From Pirellulaceae bacterium (lineage in GTDB: Bacteria; Planctomycetota; Planctomycetia; Pirellulales; Pirellulaceae): DNA of 64,000 bases. The position numbers and the translations under genes are program-made. Positions 33,270 to 42,337 of this stretch are shown in pieces (position 1 is the stretch's first letter; every line of letters starts with the position of its first letter). The stretch lies in the NCBI GenBank assembly GCA_029243025.1, contig JAQWSU010000042.1:124001-188000 (forward strand). Reading direction: 5' to 3'. The notes under the pieces were generated by a model. It ran no database searches. It saw nothing but the letters and a program-made list of their open reading frames with translations, and was not told the origin of the DNA.

Positions 33270-35693
33270 TCACTTAGTCTGAAACGCCTGACTGGCCACG
33301 ATCTGTTGGACGAGTTGTCGCAATCGGAAACCTTGCTCCGTGAAATGGGCCGCCAACGCATTGGCTTCCTCTTCATCGGTTAATTCGAGGGAACGCCCCA
33401 GTGCGAAGCTCAATAATCGACGGGTTAAAGCATTGCCGAACTGTTGGGCACGATGCTGAATGAGATGCTGTTGTAATCCTTTGAGCCCATCAAGTTGAGT
33501 GCCGTCGGATAACATTCCAATCGCTACGATCGGTTTTGCGGACGGTTTTCCATCCTGCATTGTAGTCGTATCTCGCCAGCGCCCAACGGCGTCAAAGTTT
33601 TCCAGAGCGATTCCCCAAGGGTCGATGTTTCGATGGCAAGAAGCACAGGATGCTTGTTCGCGGTGGATCTCAAGACGTTCGCGCACGGACAGTTTTGCGA
33701 AGTTCGGGTTGGCTTCGTCTAAGTCAGGTACATCCGGTGGCGGGGGGAGTGGCGGATCGCCGAGCAACCGATCTCGAATCCAAACCGCGCGTCGAATTGG
33801 ATGGGAATCTCTTCCATTTGAGTTGGCGAGTAGCAGGCCTGCATGCCCCAAAATACCCCCAGGTTGCTGTTGGGTAAGTAGTTTCACGGGGCGAAAAGTC
33901 GTCCCGTAAATACCTCCGATGCCATAGTGGCGAGCCAACGATTCATTGAGCATCGTGTAGTCGGCTTTGAGTAGTTTCAAGGCGCTGTCGTCCCCACGTA
34001 GTAACTCACTGAACAGTTCGGTGGTCTCTTGGGCCATGGCTTGTTTGGTCGAAGCGCGAAAGTCCGGATGAAGTTTGGAATCAACAGCGATCGTTTCGAT
34101 TCGTTCGAGTTCGAGCCATTGGGATACGAATTGAGTGATGAAACGTTGGGAACGCTCGTCGGCCAGCATGCGGTTGACCTCGGCTTGCAGCATTTTACTT
34201 TCACCCAGCAGGCCGCGTGTGGCGGCTTGCAGCAGGCGATCATCGGGCATGGTGCTCCATAAGAAGTACGAAAGTCGAGAGGCCAACTCCCAATCGGTGA
34301 CAGCTCGTTTCTCGTTGCCACCCGGTTCGACCAGGTAGAGGAACTCCGGTTGAATGAGAATCATTGCCAACGTCTCGCGGACTGCCTCTTCCAGGGAGGG
34401 ATAGTCCGGTCGAATCACTGTGTAAAAGCTCGTCGTTCGGACGATTTCCGATTTTGTGGGGGGCCGACGAAAGGCTCGTGTGAGAAACCGTCGAAACACT
34501 TCCTCGAGGTACGCTGCTTCATCGGCATGTCGTTGTTGGGATGCGAAGAGAATACGTTGATGGTTGGCGGGGGGCCATTCCGAAAATGCAGGGCCTTCGA
34601 AGTCAATCGATTCGATCAGGAGGTGCGGTAAGTGAGGTTCTGGGCGGAAGCCCTTTCGTTCCTTACCATCGTCCTGGATCTTCTCAATCTTGTTGGGAAT
34701 CGCGGTGCCGTCGTCATAGATGTTTCTGAGTCGAATGACGAGGCCGGGGTATTTTCCTTGCCCGCGTACCGGAAGTGGAAAGTTTTCGAGTCGACCGCGA
34801 AACTCGTACTGTTGGATATCTTCTGAAATGATCTCTCGTACCCCTGCGACACGGAAATGTACTTCCGTGTCCGGTCGATATCCGACAGCCACTTCCAGCA
34901 GCGGAAATCCTTTGTTCGGTTTGAGCTTTGCCTGGGTACGAACGCGGATAATGAAATCTCCCGTTTCCGGATAATCATTAACAATCTTGACCAGGAATTT
35001 CTGAGCCCGCTCCAGTCGGTTGGAGGGCTCGGTTGGGCCACGCCAACCTCCGATGTTGCTCTGCTTGAAATGGTGTCGAAAGACTTGAGGGGGCGATCCG
35101 CTTACAATCACCCGGTTCAAGCCGCGCCGTGCCGCCTCCAAATAGAAATCCAGTTGGGTGGCTGACATTTGCAATGAACGACCGTTGTTGAAGAAGCCGT
35201 CTGCGGATCGTCCGTCGGGTGGGAAGTCGCGAACGTAGTTCATTTCGAGCCCGAGCAGATCGACCATTGTCTGTTGGTACTCCGCACGGTTCAGACGTCG
35301 AAGAACGACACGTCCACCGGTACTTGCTTGTGCGGAAATCGCCTCTTGCAGATTGGTGGAGATCCAGTGGGTGACAATTTTTCGCTCGTCAGCACTCAGT
35401 TGCGGCTCTTCAGTCGGTGGCATTTTTGTGCCGTTGATGGCGTTCAACGCCTCCATCCACTTTTGGGTTGTATCTCGATTGGCGAGAAAGTCGGTGGAAA
35501 GCTGATCAAAGCGAATATTGGCTTCCTGCGTTTCCGGGCCATGGCAGTGACCGCAACGAGCCATCAAGATAGGTAGTACGTCGGCTGTGTAGTCTGGCGT
35601 CGTATCCTGGTTTTGCGCGCTCGCATCCATCGCCGCGAATGAGACTAGCAGCGCGGCGGAGCAAATCAGGTTGATCGGGGGGAGCAGTTGCAT
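33270..35693 (-). CDS. Secreted di-heme DUF1587/1592/1595/1588/1585 protein with beta insert
   Basis: The 807-residue protein is started at ATG 35693, at the front of a signal peptide (L-I-C-S-A-A-L-L-V-S-F-A-A-M-D-A-S-A). The frame is open to 35801 but that part is not signal-like. CGHCH lies at residues 47-51 and CASCH near 685. DUF1587 (R-R-L-N-R-A-E-Y-Q-Q-T-M) is followed by a 150-residue beta-rich insert (I-V-N-D-Y-P-E-T-G-D-F-I-I-R-V-R) like the carbohydrate-binding-like domains of this family, then DUF1595, DUF1592 (L-A-S-R-L-S-Y-F-L-W), DUF1588 and DUF1585. This insert is absent in the relative at 11033. Periplasmic electron transfer or binding is inferred. Confidence 0.93.
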   Translation of the reverse strand: MQLLPPINLICSAALLVSFAAMDASAQNQDTTPDYTADVLPILMARCGHCHGPETQEANIRFDQLSTDFLANRDTTQKWMEALNAINGTKMPPTEEPQLSADERKIVTHWISTNLQEAISAQASTGGRVVLRRLNRAEYQQTMVDLLGLEMNYVRDFPPDGRSADGFFNNGRSLQMSATQLDFYLEAARRGLNRVIVSGSPPQVFRHHFKQSNIGGWRGPTEPSNRLERAQKFLVKIVNDYPETGDFIIRVRTQAKLKPNKGFPLLEVAVGYRPDTEVHFRVAGVREIISEDIQQYEFRGRLENFPLPVRGQGKYPGLVIRLRNIYDDGTAIPNKIEKIQDDGKERKGFRPEPHLPHLLIESIDFEGPAFSEWPPANHQRILFASQQRHADEAAYLEEVFRRFLTRAFRRPPTKSEIVRTTSFYTVIRPDYPSLEEAVRETLAMILIQPEFLYLVEPGGNEKRAVTDWELASRLSYFLWSTMPDDRLLQAATRGLLGESKMLQAEVNRMLADERSQRFITQFVSQWLELERIETIAVDSKLHPDFRASTKQAMAQETTELFSELLRGDDSALKLLKADYTMLNESLARHYGIGGIYGTTFRPVKLLTQQQPGGILGHAGLLLANSNGRDSHPIRRAVWIRDRLLGDPPLPPPPDVPDLDEANPNFAKLSVRERLEIHREQASCASCHRNIDPWGIALENFDAVGRWRDTTTMQDGKPSAKPIVAIGMLSDGTQLDGLKGLQQHLIQHRAQQFGNALTRRLLSFALGRSLELTDEEEANALAAHFTEQGFRLRQLVQQIVASQAFQTK

Positions 35694-36002
35694 GGTGGCA
35701 GGAAGCAGTTGTGGAACCGGCTCGGGCGGGGAGCGTTTGGATCGGCGTTCGAGTTGCGAAGGCCGTTGAGGAAAAGTATTCGTCCAATTCCGAGGCGCCA
35801 AACACCCTACCGCGTATCATAATAGGTTGGATTGCCAATGTCGACTCAAATACCCATCGCCCACGCCAGCGTTGACATGGCTCCGAGGCCAATGGGGGTG
35901 ACGAGTCACGAGATTCGTAGCAGGAAATTGGACTTGGTTAGGTTGAATACTTAGAACCAAGCAAGATCTGCTAGGGGATCTTGCCCTGTTGAGAAAGATT
36001 GA
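35694..36002. promoter_or_regulatory. Divergent promoter region, di-heme protein versus PETase-like hydrolase
   Basis: Three hundred nine bases between oppositely directed genes. No regulator gene and no clear palindrome was seen. Promoters for both genes should lie here. Confidence 0.4.
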
Positions 36003-36977
36003 ATGATGCATCGAAAGTTCGGGATCGTGTTGACGCTTGCGCTTCTGGTTTCGTCTTGCCATCTTGCGAACGCAGAGACGGAGGTGGAATCAGTCGTACT
36101 CGGTCCGGCTGATAATCAAGGGGAACTCAAACCCATTCTTCGTGGGGAAACACCCACCAGCGAGTCAGCGACGAAGGCCGGTCCGTTTCAGGTCGGAAAG
36201 CTGCGCGAGGCTGATGGGCTCCGTGATGGGCCGGATTACGACGGCGCAACAATCTATTATCCGATTGACGCCAAGCCTCCATTCGCAAGCGTGATTATTG
36301 TCCCCGGCTATGTGTCGAGAGAAAGTTCCATCCAAGAATGGGGGCCGTTTTACGCATCGCATGGGTTTGTCGTGATGACCATTGGCACCAATCAATTGAA
36401 GGATTATGTGGCTGCCCGCGCTGCTGCCTTGCTGGACGCGAAGGTGACACTTTTGGCTGAACAAACGCGCGACGGTTCCCCTCTAAGGGGGAAACTCGAC
36501 CGTCGACGCATCGGGGTAAGCGGGTGGTCGATGGGTGGCGGTGGGGCTCAGTTAGCCGCTGTAAAAGATCGATCGTTTGCTGCAGTCGTTGCACTCTGCC
36601 CGTGGACACCTCGAGGTGATTTTGACCATTCGGTTCCCGTATTGATTTTTGGGGGTACCAAGGATCGATTTGCACCCTTCCCCGAAAATGGTTTGCCACA
36701 TTTTAAGAACACACCGGCCGATACCCCGAAGCTTATGTTGGTGATCGATGGGAAAGGGCATTGGGTGGCGAACGGCCCTCGTGGAACATTCAAAGATCGT
36801 GGATGCGACGATGTGGGGCGATTTGCGCTTTCGTGGCTGAAGCTGTTTCTCGAAGGTGATGAGCGTTATCGAAAGTTTCTGTTGAAGAAACCAGATGAAG
36901 CGAGCCAGTTTGAGAATAACCTGACCACCGCGAAAAGCACGGCTGATCAGGAATCAACCGAAGCAATCGCGGATTGA
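36003..36977 (+). CDS. PETase/cutinase-like secreted serine hydrolase
   Basis: The 324-residue protein begins with a signal peptide ending near N-A-E at about residue 25. The alpha/beta hydrolase core matches polyester hydrolases of the PETase/cutinase family. V-P-G-Y103 is the oxyanion/aromatic clamp; the nucleophile elbow G-W175-S176-M177-G-G-G-G is the PETase form. C-P-W201 sits where PETase has A-P-W185, with T-K-D221 as acid and G-K-G-H253 as base. Spacing S-D 45 and D-H 32 matches PETase (46 and 31). The PETase-specific second disulfide is missing (Gly-Thr-Lys before Asp, Trp after His). A 60-residue N-terminal and a 30-residue C-terminal extension are unusual. Family reaction is hydrolysis of polymer or lipid esters; dienelactone hydrolase or PAF-acetylhydrolase-like roles remain possible. 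Confidence 0.87.
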   Translation: MMHRKFGIVLTLALLVSSCHLANAETEVESVVLGPADNQGELKPILRGETPTSESATKAGPFQVGKLREADGLRDGPDYDGATIYYPIDAKPPFASVIIVPGYVSRESSIQEWGPFYASHGFVVMTIGTNQLKDYVAARAAALLDAKVTLLAEQTRDGSPLRGKLDRRRIGVSGWSMGGGGAQLAAVKDRSFAAVVALCPWTPRGDFDHSVPVLIFGGTKDRFAPFPENGLPHFKNTPADTPKLMLVIDGKGHWVANGPRGTFKDRGCDDVGRFALSWLKLFLEGDERYRKFLLKKPDEASQFENNLTTAKSTADQESTEAIAD

Positions 36978-37055
36978 ACCTTCTCGGTAATTCGAATGGC
37001 CTGTGCCGTTGAGTTCAGGGAGTGCTCTCCGGCAAGGCATTCTGCCGGTCGCCTG

Positions 37056-38291
37056 CTATTTGCATCGACGCATTGCGAAGAACCCAAGCAAGCTCGTCAG
37101 CAATAACAAGAAAGAACTCGGCTCAGGGATTGCCACTGCGGCGCGGGGGCCTTTCTCAAAACCGCCGTCGGAAAAAGCTGAAACAAAGTCGCTCGAGTTG
37201 AACTCTCCGTCTGCGTTCCAGTCCCCTGTAGCCCAGGTAGAATTCAAGCTGATGCTATCCTCGAATTGACCCGCAACAAAAACGGTTACGAAGTCTGAGG
37301 AATTGAACTCGCCATCGAGATTGGCGTCACCAATCCAGGTGTTCTTGAGTCCCGTGACCCATTGATGATAGTCGTCGCCGTTCACGAGTTGGTCAGCGGT
37401 TAGATCGTACGACTCGTTGTTGGTGCCCGCGAGGATCTCAGCATGTAAAAGGTCAATGTCATTGATGTCCAGCGAGCCGTTGGCGTCGAAGTCGCCGGCT
37501 TGGGCTGTCGCGCCAATGAGTGTGATTGAATTCCAGGTGGTGGGATCGGCAATGGTATTGATACCCTCACCAAAATCAGTGTACAGAGTCGCGTTCGCCG
37601 CGCCGCCCTCAGTCGCGAAACTAAGCAGGATAAAGCTCAGTCCGTGTTGATCTCCGGCGGTTGGTGCATAGTCGGGGGCTGCGTCGTCCATTGCGGCTGC
37701 CCACGGAATGGTCGTTTCGAGTGTGTAGCCAGATTCGTCCTCATTGATCGTGCCGGCTACGGTGATGCTTTCATATTCATCTGGGTCGAGCTTGGGGCCG
37801 TGGCGGTATATGTCTGGACCGAATTCATCGCTCGTTTCAACTACGATGTCATAGATGGCAGCCACCGAATCGCCGGGGTCCACGTCATCGGGGATACCAT
37901 CTTCAAAAAAATGGTCCCAATTGTTAAATGGATTGAAACAGGGCTGAATGACATCCTGCGCGTTATAGGCGCTATTCCCTCCGTTAGAATCTAACTGGTA
38001 GAGCGGGGTGTCATCTTTGACAATCGCAGCAATGTTAAGATTGGTATCGTCCCAAGAAACATACCAAATCGCGCTGAGATTTTCTTCCGACGAACCTGAC
38101 CCTTCGAGAGGAATCGCACCGGTCTCGACGGGCCAGATCATGGGAATGGCAAGTTGCCCCATTTTCTCACTGTCGCTGATAATGCCATCGGCAGTTGGAC
38201 TGTATTTAGGTACCTCTCGGTCGAACTGAGCCAGCACGGTTGCCGGAAGGCTAAAGATGAAAATCGAAAAGCAAATGATTGAAAATTTCAT
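37056..38291 (-). CDS. CBM9-like, dockerin-like, PEP-CTERM secreted protein
   Basis: The 411-residue protein has a signal peptide (residues 1-21). Residues about 25-260 resemble CBM9-like carbohydrate-binding domains (W-Y-V-S-W-D-D-T-N-L-N-I-A-A-I-V-K-D-D). About 265-390 carry dockerin-like repeats: G-D-F-D-A-N-G-S-L-D-I-N-D-I, G-D-A-N-L-D-G-E-F-N-S-S-D-F and G-D-W-N-A-D-G-E-F-N-S-S-D-F. The C-terminus is I-P-E-P-S-S-F, a hydrophobic helix and R-R-C-K, a PEP-CTERM signal. It points towards the PETase-like gene (convergent, 78 bp apart), which may reflect polymer-binding and degrading roles, but this is only inferred. Likely surface-bound. Confidence 0.9.
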   Translation of the reverse strand: MKFSIICFSIFIFSLPATVLAQFDREVPKYSPTADGIISDSEKMGQLAIPMIWPVETGAIPLEGSGSSEENLSAIWYVSWDDTNLNIAAIVKDDTPLYQLDSNGGNSAYNAQDVIQPCFNPFNNWDHFFEDGIPDDVDPGDSVAAIYDIVVETSDEFGPDIYRHGPKLDPDEYESITVAGTINEDESGYTLETTIPWAAAMDDAAPDYAPTAGDQHGLSFILLSFATEGGAANATLYTDFGEGINTIADPTTWNSITLIGATAQAGDFDANGSLDINDIDLLHAEILAGTNNESYDLTADQLVNGDDYHQWVTGLKNTWIGDANLDGEFNSSDFVTVFVAGQFEDSISLNSTWATGDWNADGEFNSSDFVSAFSDGGFEKGPRAAVAIPEPSSFLLLLTSLLGFFAMRRCK

Positions 38292-38672
38292 TCTGATGTT
38301 TACTCCAACGCTTAGAGGCTAGGCTGTCTTGTGACTTCTGGGTGAAAGATTTGTGCAATCTTGAGGTGCGAACTGAGGTATGCAAACGGCATAGGCTAAC
38401 GCGAGAAGGTCCGAGATGTCAAAAATTTCGTGAGGAAACCGCACAAAAAAAGAATCTCGCACCAAGAAAAAGATAATTTTTTGTATCAGCAGCAGTTTCG
38501 CAAGAAATTGAAACAAGTTAGAGAGGGCTGGCGTGTGGTGGAGGCGTTGGTTTCTAGCTGGAAGAAACGCGACGTTGGTTTGGCATATTGCGCATTGCGG
38601 GCTGGCTCTTCGTTCAATCGTTGACTCGGTCATCGACGGTCGGCTGTTTCGATCCGCGATCGATTTGGGCGA
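38292..38672. other. Intergenic region with A-tracts
   Basis: No gene is supported. The region has repeated A-runs (AAAAAAA and GAAAAAGATAATTTTTTG near 38440-38490), possibly the promoter of the dockerin gene at 38291. A 104-codon minus frame at 38319-38633 has no ribosome site or domain and is not called. Confidence 0.4.
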
Positions 38673-39128
38673 TTAAGGAGGAAATGATCTACCTTCGAGT
38701 TGCTCCACCGCAGCGCGAATCGGATCGGGAATTGGAATGGGGCTTTCTGTGGCGTAATCATAAAGGATTGCGTCGCACGATCCGTTTGCGAGAGGAACGC
38801 CCAGTTTCGCGTCAGTGACTTGGAATTCCAATGTGATGCTGGCGACCGAGACTCTCGCCGCACGAACGCCAGTGAGGATATCACCCGGATAACTAGCTTG
38901 TCGGACGTAATGGCATTGGATCGATGCCAAAATACCTCCGATTCCCTTGGGGCTAGGAAGCACATCCACTCCGACCGCAGAGGCGTAAATCGCTCTCGCT
39001 GATTCGAACCATTTTAAATGAACCAGGCTGTTGACGTGACCATAAGCGTCGAGGTCACCCCATTGGATCGGCAGTTGTACGACGATGGGGTAGCCGTCCA
39101 TCGTGATTGAGTGTGGGACTTCTTTCAT
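38673..39128 (-). CDS. Acyl-CoA thioesterase, YbgC/4HBT hot-dog family
   Basis: The 151-residue protein has the 4-hydroxybenzoyl-CoA thioesterase pattern: I-Q-W-G-D-L-D-A-Y-G-H-V-N near residue 22-34, with the catalytic Asp and the following helix W-F-E-S-A-R-A-I-Y-A. The hot-dog strands follow (S-I-Q-C-H-Y-V-R-Q-A-S-Y-P-G-D). Family enzymes cut acyl-CoA or acyl-ACP thioesters in the cytoplasm. The 151-residue length is typical. A 220 bp gap separates it from the divergent Nramp-family gene (start 39349). Substrate chain length cannot be told. Confidence 0.9.
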   Translation of the reverse strand: MKEVPHSITMDGYPIVVQLPIQWGDLDAYGHVNSLVHLKWFESARAIYASAVGVDVLPSPKGIGGILASIQCHYVRQASYPGDILTGVRAARVSVASITLEFQVTDAKLGVPLANGSCDAILYDYATESPIPIPDPIRAAVEQLEGRSFPP

Positions 39129-39348
39129 GGACCTTTGTTAATTTGAGTGAGACCGATCGAAAGTCGTGGGTGACGATGCTGCCTGCATTCGGTCAGTCAT
39201 GGAAGGGCGTTTCAAACGAGAGTGGCTGTTTCGTGCTGTTCCTTGTTGGGCTTCGTGCTGGTAGTATCGAGCACAGAGCGAGAGGGCACAACGACTCGAA
39301 TGCCTATCTTTCTGGTCCTTTGAACGGATTGTGCGGTTTTAAGAGCCA

Positions 39349-40887
39349 ATGACTGAACGCAAACAGAATTCGCTATCACTCGAACCGTTGCCACCTGCTT
39401 TGTTGTCCTGGAATCCGTTGCGTTGGCTTTCGATTTTTGGGCCAGGGGCGATAATTGCTTCCTTGACGATCGGCACAGGGGAGTTGATCTTTTCGTCGCG
39501 GGGCGGCGCCCTGTTCGGATATCGTATTCTGTTTCTGTTTGTGGTGATTTCGATTTTTAAATGGGTTCTGGTGTTTTCCACGGCCCGGCACATGGTGTTG
39601 ACCGGGGTGCATCCGCTGCGCCGTTGGTTGGAGCTTTCGATCGGCCCTCGTGGTTGGCTGCCGGCCGTAATGTTTGTCTTCGCAGCCCTTTGTATTCCGA
39701 TCTGGGTGAGCTTTCATGCGAGTGTTCTCGGTGACTTGTTTGCGGGACTCACTGGCACCAAGCAAATCCTGAACGGAGCGACCGTTCATCTTTGGGGAAT
39801 GGCAATCCTAGCAGGGGTTGTGGGACTCGCCTTCACGGGTGGGTATGCCGCGTTGGAGCGGGTGCAGTTGCTTGTGATCAGCGCGATGATGATTGCTGTG
39901 ACCGTTGTCGTCGTTTTGCTCAAACCTGATTGGCTCGAAATGCTTAGCGGTGCATTTTTTCCACGGTCGCTGCACTATCCAAACTGGTTGGTAGAAGACC
40001 CAGGGCCGGCAGCCCAGGCGATTGCCAGTCGACCGATTTGGGTCGAGGCCACGCTTTATGTCGGAGTGATCGGCGGCGCGAGCTATGACTATCTAGCTTA
40101 CACTTCTTTTTTGAGAGATAAACGTTGGGGACTTGCCGGCGTTCGTTGTGACGGTGGCGACGCAAATCGTGTGGACTGGGAAGAGTTGCGGAGATGGATT
40201 CGGGCGCCCCTGGTTGATTGTACTCTTAGTTTTATCGTCGTGATGATTTTTAGTACGGTGTTTGTCGTATCCGGCTGGCTTGTGCTGGCTCCCCAACATC
40301 AAGTTCCAGGGGATGGGAATTTTCTCGAGCATCAAGCACAGTTTGTCACCCGACTGCATCCATGGCTGTATCCGGTCTATGTTCTAGGGACTTTGTTGGC
40401 CATGTTGGGTACGCTGTATGGAACCCTTGAAATTGGACCGGCGATAACGCGCGAAACGTATTCACTTCTCAAGTATCATGACGGGACCGCAAATCAGGCA
40501 AAACGATTGCGGAAGTTGGCTTTGGTTTGGTCGGCTCTTGGTGCTAGCCTCGTGCTCGCGGTGAGTTTTTTTGTGCAACTGCAGACGGGGGAATCGAAGC
40601 CCCCAGGTTTGACTGCGCTGTTGATTCCAGCAAGCTTGTTCACGGGAGTGTTGTCCTGTGGCATCATCTGTTTGCTTAATCCGTGGATTGATCTTTGGCT
40701 TCCCAAGTCCAGGCGACCGGGTGTTTTTTTGTGTTGTCTCAACCTGTTGGCGGGGTTGGTTTTTTTGTCGCTTGGATTAAAAGGCTATTGGGATTATGGC
40801 GGACTGTTCGGGCTGCTTGTTTTGGGCTCGACGGTCGTGGTGGGACTGTTTGTCGCTATTCTTTGTCGATCGATGTTTGTGCGTTGA
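39349..40887 (+). CDS. Nramp-family transporter homologue lacking canonical metal motifs
   Basis: The 512-residue protein has about 11 helices and the Nramp architecture. TM1 carries G31-P-G-A34, not the DPGN motif of metal-transporting Nramp, and then T-I-G-T42-G-E45. The TM6 region reads G-G-A-S-Y-D-Y-L-A-Y where Nramp has the A-x-x-M-P-H motif. Both metal-site motifs are therefore changed. Such homologues occur in planctomycetes, annotated Nramp, and may move other ions or substrates. A polar N-terminal 25 residues precede TM1. No Mn or Fe riboswitch or MntR/Fur-like operator was recognised upstream. Confidence 0.8.
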   Translation: MTERKQNSLSLEPLPPALLSWNPLRWLSIFGPGAIIASLTIGTGELIFSSRGGALFGYRILFLFVVISIFKWVLVFSTARHMVLTGVHPLRRWLELSIGPRGWLPAVMFVFAALCIPIWVSFHASVLGDLFAGLTGTKQILNGATVHLWGMAILAGVVGLAFTGGYAALERVQLLVISAMMIAVTVVVVLLKPDWLEMLSGAFFPRSLHYPNWLVEDPGPAAQAIASRPIWVEATLYVGVIGGASYDYLAYTSFLRDKRWGLAGVRCDGGDANRVDWEELRRWIRAPLVDCTLSFIVVMIFSTVFVVSGWLVLAPQHQVPGDGNFLEHQAQFVTRLHPWLYPVYVLGTLLAMLGTLYGTLEIGPAITRETYSLLKYHDGTANQAKRLRKLALVWSALGASLVLAVSFFVQLQTGESKPPGLTALLIPASLFTGVLSCGIICLLNPWIDLWLPKSRRPGVFLCCLNLLAGLVFLSLGLKGYWDYGGLFGLLVLGSTVVVGLFVAILCRSMFVR

Positions 40888-41060
40888 CCTCTATCGTTGC
40901 AGGCAGAACGGGAGTTCCGGGTGCGAATGGGCGGATGAGGCTTTACGATCAAGCGGGGCTCAAGGGATGATTAGGCTGTTGGTTTAGATTGGGGCGTTTG
41001 ACCGCAGTGGGGGTTGGATCCACTGATAGACGTATTGAAAATCATTTGAAGGGAAAATTT

Positions 41061-42308
41061 ATGATAGACCGCACTGCCTACGCGCTCATGATCAGTCTTT
41101 GCTTAGCCTGTGGGGAGACATGTGCGGATGATTGGTCGCAGTTTCTCGGGCCTGATCGGACCGGCATCTCAAGTGAAACACAATTATTCAAAGTTTGGCC
41201 CCAGGATGGACCGCCTGAAGTGTGGCGCGTGCCAGGCGGTGTAGGAATGTCAGGCCTGGCAATTCAGCGAGGCAAGTTGCTGACCATGATTCAAACCGCT
41301 CGTGATCAGGAAGTGATTTGTATGGACAGCGTGACGGGGAAGACACTCTGGCGCACTGCGGTAGCTCCCGCCTATCGAAACCCGCAGGGGAATGGTCCTC
41401 GAGCAACTCCCACGATTGTTGGTGGACAAGTGCTCACCTTCAGCGGAGCCGGAGTGCTGACGGCGCTGAACCTGATGGATGGATCGATCTTATGGAGGCA
41501 CGATTTGGTGAAACAATTCGCTGGAGAGGTTGCCGACTACGGGATGGCCTGCTCTCCGTTGGTGGTCGGAGATCGAGTGGTGGTGACGATCGGTGCGCCA
41601 ACCGCCACGATCGTGGCGCTGAACAGAGATTCGGGGGAACTTGCTTGGAAGGCCGGTCGGTCAAGCACCGCCGGTTATTCGTCTCCCGTACTACTTCATG
41701 TTGGAGGGCGGTTGCAAATCGTGGCTTTTGTTGGAAAAGCTCTGTTGGGGATCGACCCGGATTCAGGATCCGTATTGTGGAGCTATCCGTTTAAGACCGA
41801 CTTTGATTGCAATATTGCCGCGCCGATTGCTTATCGTGATCAGGTCTTTATATCCGCGGGTGAAAATCACGGTTGCGTCATGTTGCGGTTGGTTCCCGAT
41901 GGTGACCAGTTTAAACCCACGCCCGTGTGGTCTTCGGTTGACGTTAAGAGTGTAATGCGGAATGAATGGCAGACCTCTATTCTGCTGGACGGATTTCTAT
42001 ATGGTTTTGACAACGTTGGAAGCGCTGGGCCGGTCACTCATCTGACTTGCGTGAATGCCCAAACGGGCGAGCGCGTTTGGCGAAAGACACGGTTTGGAAA
42101 AGGTAACCTGATTTCTGCCGGCGGAAAACTATTCATTTCTACAATGGCAGGTGACTTGGTTGTCGTCAAAGCAACGCCTGATCGCTACGAAGAAATGGGC
42201 CGACAAAACGTGATGGTGAAAACGCGACAATCGCCCGCTCTCGCGGACGGACGACTGTACCTGCGTGATCGGGCTACCATTTTGTGTCTCGATATTCGGG
42301 AGCCGTAA
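41061..42308 (+). CDS. Exported PQQ-like beta-propeller protein
   Basis: The 415-residue protein starts at ATG 41061 with GAAGGG nine bases upstream. A signal peptide ends at about residue 22 (C-A-D-D-W). The body has repeated propeller blades with the PQQ-type pattern A-x-D-x-x-T-G-x-x-x-W: D-S-V-T-G-K-T-L-W, L-M-D-G-S-I-L-W, D-S-G-E-L-A-W, D-S-G-S-V-L-W and A-Q-T-G-E-R-V-W. D-D-W-S-Q-F-L-G-P-D-R at the start is the usual opening of planctomycete PQQ-like proteins. No dehydrogenase motif is seen, so it is likely a binding or scaffold propeller and not an enzyme using PQQ. Confidence 0.92.
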   Translation: MIDRTAYALMISLCLACGETCADDWSQFLGPDRTGISSETQLFKVWPQDGPPEVWRVPGGVGMSGLAIQRGKLLTMIQTARDQEVICMDSVTGKTLWRTAVAPAYRNPQGNGPRATPTIVGGQVLTFSGAGVLTALNLMDGSILWRHDLVKQFAGEVADYGMACSPLVVGDRVVVTIGAPTATIVALNRDSGELAWKAGRSSTAGYSSPVLLHVGGRLQIVAFVGKALLGIDPDSGSVLWSYPFKTDFDCNIAAPIAYRDQVFISAGENHGCVMLRLVPDGDQFKPTPVWSSVDVKSVMRNEWQTSILLDGFLYGFDNVGSAGPVTHLTCVNAQTGERVWRKTRFGKGNLISAGGKLFISTMAGDLVVVKATPDRYEEMGRQNVMVKTRQSPALADGRLYLRDRATILCLDIREP

Positions 42309-42337
42309 AATGGGTAGGGGCTGTGGAAGTTGATTCG

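Noticed and set aside
38319-38633. Minus-strand 104-codon frame between dockerin and thioesterase genes
   Set aside because: No ribosome site, no domain, odd composition and A-tract-rich surroundings.
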